Virus record (IMG/VR): IMGVR_UViG_3300027996_000052
Coordinates: 1-48,976 of that record
Strand: one strand, 5' to 3'
DNA: 48,976 nucleotides
Source: a virus
The first letter of the stretch is position 1, and every line of letters starts with the position of its first letter. The notes below the pieces were generated by a model. It was not told the DNA's origin. It did not search any database and saw only the letters and a list, made by a program, of their open reading frames with translations. Of the stretch, positions 1 to 9,153 are shown piece by piece. The translations under genes and the position numbers were made by a program.

Positions 1-828
1 ACTACAATGGGTTGCCACTTCAAGAATGTATCAAAGTTACAGATAACAAGTTGCGAATATGTTAGGTGGTTTAGAGAATCTACAATACCAACACCAGGCG
101 GATGGGCAACAGCCTCACTTATAGAATTGCTTGCTAATGGTTTAGGAAATGGATTTGGGGCAGTTAATATATCAGGATGTATTATACACCCACAACAGAC
201 ACAAGATGGTATTAATATATCGAATACAGCAACAATAGGTTTTGGAACTATATCTGCTAATACGGTTATTAATGTAGGACTTACAACAGGTGTTGCAACA
301 AATATAGATTATGACATTCAGAATACTACAATTATTCAAGCCAATCAAGGTATTGGTAATGGAAATGCAAAGGCAACCATGTCTATTGTAGGAAACTTAA
401 ATGATTTAGATACGGGAACTACAAACCCTCAAGTTTTAGCGGCAGCTAATGTAACAACAGGTGCTTTTACCAATACACCTACCTTTCCTCTTGTTACAAG
501 GGTAATAACGAGTGCTGCAAATTGTTCACTTACCTACGACTCAAAGGTAGATGCAAATTTCATGATAGTTGTCACAGGAACAGTTGAAATGTCGGGTGAT
601 GGATTTATAGCTTGTAGGTTGCGTTCTAATGGAACACCTATTCCTTATGCAATAGGATACCCTGAAATAAGACAAGGTAGAGCACAGAGTTTTACATTTA
701 GTGTCATTGGGCAAGCTACCTTTGGAGATGTATTTGATGTAGAATTTGAAGCATTAACAACGTTAGGAGTACCTACTTTAAAAGATATTTTAGTAAGAGA
801 GTTTGTATTAAATGGATATCAATTTTAA
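1..828 (+). CDS. Fibre-like virion protein, C-terminal part (5' end outside window)
   Basis: The frame is already open at base 1 and has no clear own start, so this is the C-terminal part of a longer gene; the first ATG is at 7. About 275 residues are visible. They are rich in Gly, Asn, Thr, Ile and Val, with short alternating strands typical of a beta-helix or beta-sandwich in phage fibres and receptor-binding proteins. The last ~100 residues look like a compact C-terminal beta domain ending in VLNGYQF. No catalytic motif is visible. It ends 10 bases before the stop of the convergent gp46 gene, with no obvious terminator between. A tail fibre or spike tip is the best guess; I do not recognise a specific family. 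Confidence 0.55.
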   Translation, partial: TTMGCHFKNVSKLQITSCEYVRWFRESTIPTPGGWATASLIELLANGLGNGFGAVNISGCIIHPQQTQDGINISNTATIGFGTISANTVINVGLTTGVATNIDYDIQNTTIIQANQGIGNGNAKATMSIVGNLNDLDTGTTNPQVLAAANVTTGAFTNTPTFPLVTRVITSAANCSLTYDSKVDANFMIVVTGTVEMSGDGFIACRLRSNGTPIPYAIGYPEIRQGRAQSFTFSVIGQATFGDVFDVEFEALTTLGVPTLKDILVREFVLNGYQF

Positions 829-838
829 ATAAACATTA

Positions 839-2515
839 TTATAAACTAGTGGCTGTGTTCCTTTGTATTTCAGAAAAATGGTTAACTTGACTAATATAAA
901 GCTTAGTAGTAAAAAACTCTTCAGGCAAAGACTCATGTGATACTACAAATATTGTCATATTATATTTTATAGAATATTCACGAAGTATTTCGATAGCTAA
1001 ATAAATGTTATTTTTATCCAATGATGAAAATATTTCGTCTAAAAACATTACATTTAATTGAGTATGCTTCATTTTAATTATTTCAATGAATGCAAGTAAA
1101 ACAATTAAATTCATTTTCTTTTGTTGCCCACTCGATAAACTTTTAGGAGAAATACTTAAGCCTAAGTATTGAATAACTGGATCAAAATCATCATTAAATT
1201 GAAATGAAAATTTAAAATTTAAACGCTCAGATATTTCAAGTATCCTAGTATTTAAAGTTGGAATTATTTTATTTATTAATGTTTTTTTAATTCCATTATC
1301 TGAAAGTAAAGAATCTACTTCTAAATATATCGAAGCTCTCTGGTCCTTTTCTATTAACTCAATACCTCCGTTATGTATTTCATTATTAATAGAATTAATA
1401 ATTACCTGAATTGATTCTGATTGATCAGAAGTAGGCGAATCGGACAATTCATTTAGTTTTTTATTAAGATTAACAACTTCTGCATTTATTTTATAATAAT
1501 TTGATTGAGCTGACGATACTTCTTTTTCTAATTCTAGTAATGTATTATTAGTTTCCAGTATTTTTGAATTTATTGGAGCAGATTCAGATATTACTTTTTC
1601 TTTTTTTTCTTTTATCTTATTTAATGTTTCTTTAGATGATGTAGTAGTTAAATCATTTAAACACTGAGGACATCTATTTTTTTTATATAAATTTAGTTTT
1701 TTATCTAAATCAGAAAGTAACCATTTTTTATCAGATATTTTTTCCTTTAGGTTAGAGAGTGAGACTTTCATATTAGATATTCTAGACTTAATTCTAACAT
1801 ATTCATTTTTTAATGCTTCTCCGCTTTGTTTTTTTTCAACTAATTCATTTGATAATTTACTTTTTTGATTATTGGTATTTTCTTTTATTTTTTTATTTAA
1901 TTCAACTAATTGTGACTTTGATGTATCGAGTATATTTTTATTTTTTGAAATTTGAGAACGAATTAACTCAATTTCATGATTTACATTTTTTAAATCTTCT
2001 TTAACTAAAGACCGCATAGTCGTTAGTGAATCAATCCCAAAAATTCGATCAATTATTTTTCTTTTATCATCTTTTGTTAAACTTACAAAAGATTTAAAAT
2101 CGTCAAAGGATAAACTAATGGTGTTACAAAAAACAGAAAATGGTATTTTTATTAATTCTTCTTCAACAAAGTCATCAACTTTGCGCTTATCTGGTAAATT
2201 GAAAGGAATATTATCCACTTCAATATTACTAAAGTTTGGATCAATTCCTCTTGAAATACTTACCATTTCTCCACTATTGGTTATAAATTTAACGTTAGTA
2301 TATGCATTTCTATTAATCCAATTTGGAATATCTTTTATTTTACGAATAGCTGATTTTCCATATATTCCAACAGTCAACGCTTCTTTTATTGAAGACTTGC
2401 CAGCACCGTTTTCACCCTCAACTAATATTAATTGAGGTTCATCTTTAAATTTAAAAGACTGAATAATATTTCCATATGACAAAATATTTTTAAATTCAAA
2501 TTCTAATAATTTCAT
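839..2515 (-). CDS. 46: gp46-like recombination endonuclease subunit (SbcC/Rad50 family)
   Basis: This is the ATPase subunit of the phage Mre11/Rad50-type complex, which with gp47 resects DNA ends for recombination-dependent replication and degrades host DNA. The 558-aa protein has a Walker A motif GENGAGKSS at residues 34-42, a central coiled coil interrupted by a zinc hook CPQC at 282-285, an ABC signature LSSGQQKK at 460-467, and a Walker B NVMFLDE at about 488-494. The length is close to T4 gp46 (560 aa). Its ATG overlaps the gp47 stop as ATGA, so the two are translationally coupled. It is the last gene of the minus-strand replication operon. Confidence 0.95.
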   Translation of the reverse strand: MKLLEFEFKNILSYGNIIQSFKFKDEPQLILVEGENGAGKSSIKEALTVGIYGKSAIRKIKDIPNWINRNAYTNVKFITNSGEMVSISRGIDPNFSNIEVDNIPFNLPDKRKVDDFVEEELIKIPFSVFCNTISLSFDDFKSFVSLTKDDKRKIIDRIFGIDSLTTMRSLVKEDLKNVNHEIELIRSQISKNKNILDTSKSQLVELNKKIKENTNNQKSKLSNELVEKKQSGEALKNEYVRIKSRISNMKVSLSNLKEKISDKKWLLSDLDKKLNLYKKNRCPQCLNDLTTTSSKETLNKIKEKKEKVISESAPINSKILETNNTLLELEKEVSSAQSNYYKINAEVVNLNKKLNELSDSPTSDQSESIQVIINSINNEIHNGGIELIEKDQRASIYLEVDSLLSDNGIKKTLINKIIPTLNTRILEISERLNFKFSFQFNDDFDPVIQYLGLSISPKSLSSGQQKKMNLIVLLAFIEIIKMKHTQLNVMFLDEIFSSLDKNNIYLAIEILREYSIKYNMTIFVVSHESLPEEFFTTKLYISQVNHFSEIQRNTATSL

Positions 2516-3681
2516 TTATAATTTTTTTTGATATTTACTAAATCATACTTTTCCTTAAAATATTCAAATACTTCATTTTTTTTATCATCTGAAAAGTCAA
2601 CAGTACTTAAAAAATCTTTTAATATTTTAAATATATTGAATTCATAGTTTTCACTTAATTCAATATCACTTTTGAGAATATTTTGTTCTTTTGTATATGG
2701 ATAAAACTCTAAACGTCTATGTTTAAAGTCTTTTATTTTATTTGTAAAAATTGAATAGTTTACCTTTGAAGAAAGAGTAGAATCTATTGAAATATCTATA
2801 AAATTATTATTAAATAATTTTTGTATTTTAGGTAATTCAAGTTCTAATAAATCTGACATTTCAACTTTAATATGTTTAGGAGAAGATGTATTTTCTATAA
2901 ATTTTTCTTCTATTTTATTTTTAGAAACATCTAATATATAAAAGCCTTTAGTATTTCCACAATCTCCTCTATCCATTTCATATGGAGTACCTACATATAA
3001 AAAATTATCAGCTTCTTGTCGAATGTGTATGTGTCCTGCATATATTTTTTTAAATTTAGAAAGATCCTCTTTATCAAGTCCACTAGATATTTTTATGAAT
3101 TTATTTAAAGATGCACCTTTAATATCAGCATGACAAAAAATATTATTTTGTTGATTTTTTGATTTAGTATGATATTTAATTAAACTACTTTTTAAATTAT
3201 CTTTAGACTCATTCCACGGAAGCATTAAAAAACCATGTTTACCTATTTCTAATAATTGAGGTTTTGAAAAAACGTGTAAATTATTAAATATTTTAGAAAG
3301 TCCAATTAAAGAATTAACATCTACTCGATCTTTATAATAAACATCATGATTTCCTAAAATAATAAAAACACCTCTTTTAAACTTAGAAGTAAGAGCTTCC
3401 ATTATTTTTAAAGAAAGATTAAAAATTCTAACATTTGTTGATTCTCTAACATGGTGCCAATCGCCTAATTGAACTAAAATGTCTGTTTTTGGATCAAAGC
3501 CTTCTTCATCAATTTTTTGTAAAAAAAAATCTAGTAAAAAACTAGATTGTATATTTGACCATTCGATTGAATTATTTCTTATACCTAAATGAAGATCTCC
3601 TAATAAAAATATTTTACGTATATTTTTTAAATTAAGTTTAGAAATTTCTTTAGTGAATTCGTTTTCGATTGAAGTTGCCAT
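2512..3681 (-). CDS. 47: gp47-like recombination nuclease subunit (SbcD/Mre11 family)
   Basis: This is the metallophosphoesterase nuclease partner of gp46. The Mre11 motifs appear in order: GDLH (28-31), GDWHH (73-77), GNHD (110-113), CHAD (183-186) and GHIH (216-219), supplying the Asp, His and Asn ligands for two metal ions. The 389-aa length is slightly above T4 gp47 (339 aa). The chosen ATG is the only one before the first motif, and it overlaps the end of the upstream 178-aa gene by 32 bases. The stop overlaps the gp46 start. Confidence 0.94.
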   Translation of the reverse strand: MATSIENEFTKEISKLNLKNIRKIFLLGDLHLGIRNNSIEWSNIQSSFLLDFFLQKIDEEGFDPKTDILVQLGDWHHVRESTNVRIFNLSLKIMEALTSKFKRGVFIILGNHDVYYKDRVDVNSLIGLSKIFNNLHVFSKPQLLEIGKHGFLMLPWNESKDNLKSSLIKYHTKSKNQQNNIFCHADIKGASLNKFIKISSGLDKEDLSKFKKIYAGHIHIRQEADNFLYVGTPYEMDRGDCGNTKGFYILDVSKNKIEEKFIENTSSPKHIKVEMSDLLELELPKIQKLFNNNFIDISIDSTLSSKVNYSIFTNKIKDFKHRRLEFYPYTKEQNILKSDIELSENYEFNIFKILKDFLSTVDFSDDKKNEVFEYFKEKYDLVNIKKNYK

Positions 3682-4186
3682 CTAAAAATTTATATTTTTC
3701 ATTTAATTCAATTAATAATATTTCTTGTATTTCAGTATCTAGCATATCAAATAATTTTTTGTATTCTAATGATGCAACACATGAAATAACTTCAAGTATA
3801 TAAATAGGACTATAAAAAATTAGATTTTCAGCACTTTCTTGAACTTTATTATGTAATTTATTAAAAATAAAATTTACACTTTCCTTTGTTAGTTTTATAC
3901 GTTTTGATGTACTTGGAGATGTTTTTAATATTTTTGATATTTCACTATCTTCTTTAAATATTGAAAAAATAAAATCAAGAATAACACGAACATCTAGTTC
4001 ATTTTCATAATCATATAAATCCTTTAAATAAACATCTGAATAATCTTTAGAAACAGAAATATTATTTACATATGTATATTCTTCCGATTCAGTTAATCCT
4101 TCTCCTGAATTATATTTGTTATTAAATATTTTATCATTTTTTGCTTTATTCTTATGTTCTCTGTTTTTTTCTTTTTCATCACTCAT
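3650..4186 (-). CDS. Hypothetical protein, 178 aa
   Basis: I do not recognise this protein. The first ~45 residues are highly charged and probably disordered (Lys, Glu, Asn rich). The rest looks mainly alpha-helical, with hydrophobic helices around residues 65-90 and 120-160. No nucleotide-binding or metal-binding motif is visible and there is no signal peptide. It sits between gp41 and gp47 in the replication operon, and its 3' end overlaps the gp47 start by 32 bases, so it is probably co-translated with gp47. A role in replication or recombination is plausible by position only. Confidence 0.75.
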   Translation of the reverse strand: MSDEKEKNREHKNKAKNDKIFNNKYNSGEGLTESEEYTYVNNISVSKDYSDVYLKDLYDYENELDVRVILDFIFSIFKEDSEISKILKTSPSTSKRIKLTKESVNFIFNKLHNKVQESAENLIFYSPIYILEVISCVASLEYKKLFDMLDTEIQEILLIELNEKYKFLDGNFNRKRIH

Positions 4187-4198
4187 TAATTAATAAGA

Positions 4199-4372
4199 TT
4201 ATTTTATTTTATTTTCACTACGCTCTTTTTCTATTTTTAATAAATAGTTATATAGGTCAGATATCGCAGAATTATGGTGTTCTAGTTTAGTATTTATTTT
4301 AGCAATAGCGTTTGCTAGTATGCAAATAATTATTATAAAAGATATTGTCCAAATTAAAATAAAAAGCCACAT
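4199..4372 (-). CDS. Small single-pass membrane protein, 57 aa
   Basis: A short reading frame fills the gap between the gp41 stop and the next gene. It begins MWLFILIWTISFIIIIC, a single hydrophobic stretch of about 20 residues. A charged helical tail rich in Lys and Glu follows, ending KIEKERSENKIK. The layout is that of a small inner-membrane protein with a cytoplasmic coiled-coil-like tail. It starts 9 bases downstream of the gp41 stop and ends 13 bases before the next start, matching the tight packing of the operon. Function unknown. Small membrane proteins of this shape in phages are often spanins, antiholins or exclusion factors, but nothing here decides between them. Confidence 0.6.
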   Translation of the reverse strand: MWLFILIWTISFIIIICILANAIAKINTKLEHHNSAISDLYNYLLKIEKERSENKIK

Positions 4373-4380
4373 ATGTTTTT

Positions 4381-5856
4381 TTATAGGGAGTTAAATAAAT
4401 CATCATAATTTTCAGAGCGGCTAGTGCCAGCCTCTGAATTAATTGTTGCTTGTGCTTCTGTAAAATCATTTCTTACCTCTTCTTCTAAACTAGTTAAATC
4501 TTCATCATCACTGTAAAACTCACTGTTTATTCCAACTTCTTCAACCAATCGAAAGTAATCTTTCTCCATATTAAAGAACTTATAACTTTCTTCATATCCA
4601 TTATCTCTATTTGCTATTACTTTAATTTTCATTCTTCCTTCCAATGGACTTCGCATAATTCCATATAAAGCATCAACAGTATGAATTAAACCAAAGGATT
4701 CAGCAACAGATTCCATCCCTAAATCAAAGTTATTTACAGCATCTCTTTTAACTTGTGTTGCGCTTATAATACACCAACTATTTCTCATAGCAACACCTCT
4801 TAGTTCTTCAGAAATAGATTTTATTTTTTCATATAATCCGTTTTTTTCTTTTATTGGTTGTAACAAATTTAGATAATCAACAACGATTACTTTAAATTTA
4901 CAATCATTTTTACTTTCTAAACGTAAAAAATAATTTTCAATGTCAATTGCCGTTGCTCCTCCAGTTGGAAATTCCTTTACATATAGCTTTCCAATATTTA
5001 ATTTTTTTAAACCAATAAGTTTTTTATTAATTAAACCTATGTGATCAACGTTTGTTATTTCTTGATAATCATCTCCAGTAATACTTAAAATTGATGCGCC
5101 AATACGTTTCATGTATTTTCTCTCAGAGAGTTCAACTGTAACTAATCCAGTCGTATTTCCAATTAAGAATGAACGGGCTGCAATATTTCCTAAGACATAT
5201 GATTTTCCAACCTTTGGTCTACCTTGAAAAACAACTAGTGATTTTTCATTCCACCCGCCGCCTTGTGTTTTATCAAAAAACGTAAAACCAGACGGTGTTC
5301 CCTTTTTTGAAATTTGAATGTGTGATTCTGGATTCATAAAGTTTAATCCAGATTCTCCACTAGAAAAGTTAATAGCTAATTTATTACTAATATCATTTCT
5401 AACTTGTTCTGTTATTTTATCAATATTGTCGGGGTCAACTCTAGCTGTTTTTAAAAAACTTAAAATATCAAAAATAGTTAAATTTAAATTACGTAAAAGC
5501 ACAAAAGCCTTTACGTATTTATATAGAAAATTATAACTATATGCCTTTAAATTAAAAGTATATAACTCTTCAAAATCTTCATGTTCAATTGAAGAATTTA
5601 CTAATTCAAGCTGACTTCCTAATTCCTTTTTATTTGGAATTTTTTTATGCTCTTTGAAAAATTTTAATGCTTGCTTATATGATTCACATCGATTATCTTC
5701 ATTAAAATAAGAAGGCTTAATTAAAATAATTAACTCAGCTGGAAGCAAAGCATCTGAATTTTTAGGTTTTAATTCAGAATTTTCATTATCTTCATTTAAG
5801 ATAAAATTCCAAACCATTTTTTCAAGAGATTCGATATTTTCGGAAAAGTCAATCAT
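4381..5856 (-). CDS. 41: gp41-like replicative DNA helicase (DnaB family)
   Basis: This is a hexameric 5'-3' helicase that unwinds the fork and recruits primase. The 491-aa protein has an N-terminal helical domain and a RecA-type motor with Walker A GRPKVGKS (212-219), Walker B VIVVDYLNLL (about 323-332) and the DnaB-type ISATQ sensor (364-368). It is about 16 residues longer than T4 gp41. The C terminus is an acidic, disordered tail ending NYDDLFNSL, nearly the same as the gp32 C terminus in this window (see findings). The start overlaps the preceding 105-aa gene by 8 bases. The order UvsX, small gene, gp41 is the same as T4 uvsX-40-41. Confidence 0.95.
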   Translation of the reverse strand: MIDFSENIESLEKMVWNFILNEDNENSELKPKNSDALLPAELIILIKPSYFNEDNRCESYKQALKFFKEHKKIPNKKELGSQLELVNSSIEHEDFEELYTFNLKAYSYNFLYKYVKAFVLLRNLNLTIFDILSFLKTARVDPDNIDKITEQVRNDISNKLAINFSSGESGLNFMNPESHIQISKKGTPSGFTFFDKTQGGGWNEKSLVVFQGRPKVGKSYVLGNIAARSFLIGNTTGLVTVELSERKYMKRIGASILSITGDDYQEITNVDHIGLINKKLIGLKKLNIGKLYVKEFPTGGATAIDIENYFLRLESKNDCKFKVIVVDYLNLLQPIKEKNGLYEKIKSISEELRGVAMRNSWCIISATQVKRDAVNNFDLGMESVAESFGLIHTVDALYGIMRSPLEGRMKIKVIANRDNGYEESYKFFNMEKDYFRLVEEVGINSEFYSDDEDLTSLEEEVRNDFTEAQATINSEAGTSRSENYDDLFNSL

Positions 5857-6166
5857 AAATATTATAGTATCTAGTTATTCCTTTTTTAGTAATAAAGATA
5901 GAATCTTCTTTTTTAAAAAGATATTCATCTTTAGAAAGTTCTCGAATAAAAGATACTATTTTTATTTTAAAAGAATCATCATTTATTCTATCTCCGAAAA
6001 TATATTTTAATGTTTTTGGTGAAAACTTAAAAGCTGAAAGATCTTTTTTATTTTTTTTAACTAAATATTCACAAATATCAAATAAAATAGAATATTTAGT
6101 TAGATGTAAGTTATGTAGACCCAAATAGTATTTAAGCTTCAAGTCATCTCTAAGTATTGGAGTCAT
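5849..6166 (-). CDS. Hypothetical protein, 105 aa, in the T4 gene 40 position
   Basis: This small gene lies between uvsX and gp41, overlapping uvsX by 17 bases and gp41 by 8. T4 has gene 40 (about 114 aa) in exactly this place. I cannot claim homology from sequence; only position and size agree. The protein is basic and mostly helical, and the end (DSIFITKKGITRYYNIYD) resembles the wing and last strand of a winged-helix DNA-binding fold. No membrane segment or catalytic motif is visible. Confidence 0.75.
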   Translation of the reverse strand: MTPILRDDLKLKYYLGLHNLHLTKYSILFDICEYLVKKNKKDLSAFKFSPKTLKYIFGDRINDDSFKIKIVSFIRELSKDEYLFKKEDSIFITKKGITRYYNIYD

Positions 6167-7364
6167 TTGCTAGGGTTTCAACATCATTTAATTCTTCATT
6201 CAATATATCTTGGATTGATGAATATTTATATTTAGGTTGAACAACGTTTTCATCTAGAGCCTTTAAAACAGAATCAGTCCAAACCTTTTTAGTAAATAAC
6301 TGTTTGGTTGGAACAGCTTCTCCAGTACTACGTAAGATATAATTTCTAGCTTTCTCCTTTGGTATAAACCAAAATATTTCATTATCTATCTTAAATTCAA
6401 CACATGTTTCTTGGTCAGTAGAAGGTAATTTTGAATATTCCTTTGGCGTTAGTTTTTTTCCACGACCAACTCCACAGTTTTCAAAAGTAAATGGAAGCAT
6501 ATGTAAACCAACATATGGATTCATACCTTTATGAAAAGAAATATGAATTTCAATATTATCAGGTTTAGCCAACCTATTTTTTTCTGTTCTAGCTCGGCAA
6601 ATAACACCAGTCCTAGTCTTAGGATCACTTCCATCTTTTAAATGGCCTTTGCTTAACATTAAAATAACACTAGCTGCATATAACGGTCCCCCACCGCCGC
6701 TCATCGACTTACCAGAATACATATCAGTACCAGAATAAGTATGATTAGTAAATAACAAAGGTATTTTTAAATTAGATAAATCTAACGTAAATGATTTAAA
6801 TAATGATCTGAGCTCTTTAGCTTTAAGTCCCATATCATTTGCATTTTTACCTTTGTGAATATCAGCAACTTCTTTATTTGTTTCAAGCATACCAACAGAA
6901 TCAACAATTACCATTATTTTTAAACCTGGATTTTCCTCAGCTGTAATTATTAAATCATTAATAAAGAATTTAACTTCTGATATTAAACCGATTCTTAAAT
7001 ATTTAAGAGACTCATGATTAACTCCAAATTTTTCAAAATCTGATGTGTCTAATGCACCCTCAGTATCTATATAAAAAACAACATATCCTAAGTTTTGAGC
7101 TTCTCGAACTGCATTCATACATAGAAACGTTTTTCCTGTTCCAGAATCTCCAGCAATACCTAAACTTCTAGTATTTGGATATCCTCCAAATATTGAACCT
7201 GACATTAATGCATTTAATAAATAATTACCAGTTGGGATAAACTCAGTAATATCACTAAATCCTTTTAATTTTACATGACCTTTTGTTTTTTTAGCAAGAA
7301 GGTCATTAAACTTAGTAAATGCACTTATAATTTTTTTAGACATATTCTTATTATTTTTTATCAA
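6150..7364 (-). CDS. uvsX: UvsX-like recombinase (RecA/Rad51 family)
   Basis: This is a strand-exchange ATPase that coats single-stranded DNA and drives recombination-dependent replication, acting with gp32 and gp41. The 404-aa protein has Walker A GDSGTGKT (72-79), a catalytic Glu in DTEGALD (about 100-106) and Walker B MVIVDS (151-156). A Gly-rich loop GKSMSGGGGP follows, matching the DNA-binding L2 region. The length matches T4 UvsX (391 aa). ATG at 7364 gives MIKNNKNMSKK and overlaps the upstream gene by 14 bases; the internal Met at residue 8 (7343) is an equally possible start. Confidence 0.95.
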   Translation of the reverse strand: MIKNNKNMSKKIISAFTKFNDLLAKKTKGHVKLKGFSDITEFIPTGNYLLNALMSGSIFGGYPNTRSLGIAGDSGTGKTFLCMNAVREAQNLGYVVFYIDTEGALDTSDFEKFGVNHESLKYLRIGLISEVKFFINDLIITAEENPGLKIMVIVDSVGMLETNKEVADIHKGKNANDMGLKAKELRSLFKSFTLDLSNLKIPLLFTNHTYSGTDMYSGKSMSGGGGPLYAASVILMLSKGHLKDGSDPKTRTGVICRARTEKNRLAKPDNIEIHISFHKGMNPYVGLHMLPFTFENCGVGRGKKLTPKEYSKLPSTDQETCVEFKIDNEIFWFIPKEKARNYILRSTGEAVPTKQLFTKKVWTDSVLKALDENVVQPKYKYSSIQDILNEELNDVETLANDSNT

Positions 7365-7944
7365 ACACTGAATCTGAATATATAGTCGATGAAAAATACG
7401 ACATTAATAAAAGACTACATGAAAGACATAACGAATCAGTAATTTTACTAGACCCATTAACTATTTTAGAAAACTTAATATTCTCTAATGAATTTATTTT
7501 AGTTGAATTTGAGAGCTCTTTTAATTCAGATGGGTCATCAAAGTATTTTGATAAGTCTATTGAAAAACACCGATACTCCTTTAAAAATGGAATAGTATGT
7601 GTAACTTTACCTAAATAAAATATATCATTTGTATCAGCATCATCTAATGATAAATCGGTATTAAATGCAGCCAATACGCAAGAATAATATGAATCATACC
7701 TATTTGGATCATACGTATGTGAGATACATGTTAAAACATTAGCATCATTGATATGATTTGTAGTATTTGCTAAAACAACGGAACGTATTTGATTATGCTC
7801 GTTTTTAAAAAACGGTAAAATACAAATAGATTCAGAATTTGCAGCAAGTCTTTTAAAATTAGACTTACTATTTTTAAAATTAAAGACAGAATACTTTTTG
7901 TCAGAATATTCTGTTAATTTATTGAATTTATCTTTATTATTCAT
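7351..7944 (-). CDS. Hypothetical protein, 197 aa
   Basis: I do not recognise this protein. It looks like a mixed alpha/beta globular protein, with several beta-strand-like segments between residues 40 and 130 and a hydrophobic, Ser- and Cys-rich C-terminal helix (SLCLSCSLLLMSYFSSTIY). That helix might touch a membrane but is weak as a transmembrane segment. The gene overlaps both neighbours (8 bases upstream, 14 downstream), so it belongs to the replication operon just before uvsX. No catalytic motif is visible. Confidence 0.75.
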   Translation of the reverse strand: MNNKDKFNKLTEYSDKKYSVFNFKNSKSNFKRLAANSESICILPFFKNEHNQIRSVVLANTTNHINDANVLTCISHTYDPNRYDSYYSCVLAAFNTDLSLDDADTNDIFYLGKVTHTIPFLKEYRCFSIDLSKYFDDPSELKELSNSTKINSLENIKFSKIVNGSSKITDSLCLSCSLLLMSYFSSTIYSDSVFDKK

Positions 7945-8563
7945 TTACTTCACTTATTTTTATTTGCGATTGCTTTTTAGTATATGGACGCTTTGGGGGA
8001 TCTAAAATAGACTTCATTGAATCAATAATAATTTTACTATTTAATTCCGATTCAATATATTCTGCAAGTTCTAATAAAAAGTTTTTTTTGTTTTCTGCAT
8101 TATTATACATCATCTTAAGTAACTTTTTATTTGGTAACTTAAGATTTAATTTAAAAGTAAGCTGAGATTCTTCTGAATTAAAAAGTTTAAACATATTTTC
8201 TTTAATAACTTCTACTTTTTTTTCAGGAGAAGAAAAGTCAGAAAGCGGTATTGTTTTTTTATAACTAAGTTCTTTAGTATTTTCGTTATTTGTTGGTTGA
8301 ACAAGTTGCCTAGGTTTATATATTGATTCAACTTCTTTTTTTGTTAATGGTTTCATATCACCATGAATCATTAATAAATCTGAAGTAACTCTGGTTGAAT
8401 CTACAGTTGAACCATCATCAAATTTAATAATATATCTATTGTTTTGAATAAACACATCATTACATTTAACAACCTTTCCTATTAAAGATATATCTTGAGT
8501 TTTCACCCATTGGAATTTTTGTCCTGTAAAATTTTCCTTTAGTGAAAAAAGCTTATCACTCAT
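7937..8563 (-). CDS. Hypothetical protein, 208 aa
   Basis: The start is set at the ATG giving MSDKLFSLKEN. The frame stays open further upstream to 8719, but that part overlaps the coding 104-aa gene and reads as low-complexity Leu and Lys. An A-rich leader (AAAGAAAAT) precedes the chosen ATG. Residues about 15-65 look like a small beta-barrel (KOW/Tudor-like: IGKVV, RYIIKFDDGSTV). The middle is a charged linker, and the C-terminal ~80 residues look helical, ending in a basic Lys- and Pro-rich tail. Function unknown; its place in the replication operon and basic tail make nucleic-acid binding plausible. Confidence 0.7.
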   Translation of the reverse strand: MSDKLFSLKENFTGQKFQWVKTQDISLIGKVVKCNDVFIQNNRYIIKFDDGSTVDSTRVTSDLLMIHGDMKPLTKKEVESIYKPRQLVQPTNNENTKELSYKKTIPLSDFSSPEKKVEVIKENMFKLFNSEESQLTFKLNLKLPNKKLLKMMYNNAENKKNFLLELAEYIESELNSKIIIDSMKSILDPPKRPYTKKQSQIKISEVNE

Positions 8564-8579
8564 ATTTTCTTTGTTTTTT

Positions 8580-8894
8580 TTATAAGTCAAGATCCTCCAT
8601 AGTTGAGGCATTTTTATTTTTTTCAATTTCTTCAAGAAACTCATCAGAAACTGGTTGAGTAGTCGAATCATATAATATATTTGTAGTAACTGAAGAACCA
8701 GCAGTATAATCAATTGCATCTAACGGATTTGTAGTAGTGTGCCACAGCGGACCAACATTAGATGTATTTTTATTTAAAGCAAGACAGTCTTTGATTTTCT
8801 TTTTAATATGTCTTACTTGAGCTGGACGTACATTATTTTTACATGCATCAAGATATCCATCTAACCAATTAATAAATTTTTCAGAATCAGTCAT
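8580..8894 (-). CDS. Hypothetical protein, 104 aa
   Basis: This is a small soluble protein. The N-terminal half (MTDSEKFINWLDGYLDACKNN, then RHIKKKIKDCL) is amphipathic helix, and the C-terminal half is acidic and probably disordered, ending EDLDL. It overlaps the upstream 88-aa gene by 8 bases and is followed 16 bases later by the next start. An N-terminal segment with the look of FxxWLDGYLD is seen in small helical phage proteins, but I cannot name a family. Function unknown. Confidence 0.7.
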   Translation of the reverse strand: MTDSEKFINWLDGYLDACKNNVRPAQVRHIKKKIKDCLALNKNTSNVGPLWHTTTNPLDAIDYTAGSSVTTNILYDSTTQPVSDEFLEEIEKNKNASTMEDLDL

Positions 8895-9153
8895 ATTTAA
8901 CTTTTTTAGTGTTGAATGAATTAAGTTCTTGTGTTAACTCTTTAATTAAATCTACTATTTCAATATCTGTTGCATCAATAGCATTTAATACTCTAAAGTC
9001 TACACAATCTTTTTTTGAATCCTTATAGACAAATACATGATATTCATCTGTTAATTTGTTTGATAAAATTTCCGAAAATGCATTTAATACAGATAGTTCT
9101 ACACTAATCGGAAATGAAACTAATAAAATAGGTCTACTTACTTTAGCTTCCAT
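8887..9153 (-). CDS. Hypothetical protein, 88 aa, directly after the truncated polymerase
   Basis: This is a small alpha/beta protein: strand RPILLVSFP, helix to residue 33, strand YHVFVYKD, then a C-terminal helix. It overlaps the end of the polymerase frame by 11 bases. It has none of the polymerase motifs B (KxxxNxxYG) or C (DTD), so it is not the missing C-terminal half of gp43. Function unknown; co-translation with the polymerase fragment is likely from the overlap. Confidence 0.7.
   Translation of the reverse strand: MEAKVSRPILLVSFPISVELSVLNAFSEILSNKLTDEYHVFVYKDSKKDCVDFRVLNAIDATDIEIVDLIKELTQELNSFNTKKVKYD

Noticed and set aside
8564-8719. Upstream extension of the 208-aa gene by 52 codons
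   Set aside because: It overlaps the coding 104-aa gene in another frame and reads as a Leu/Lys-rich shadow; the ATG at 8563 has a normal A-rich leader.
8887-9153. The 88-aa gene as the continuation of gp43 by frameshift
   Set aside because: It has no polymerase motif and its own start; no other frame downstream continues the fingers domain.
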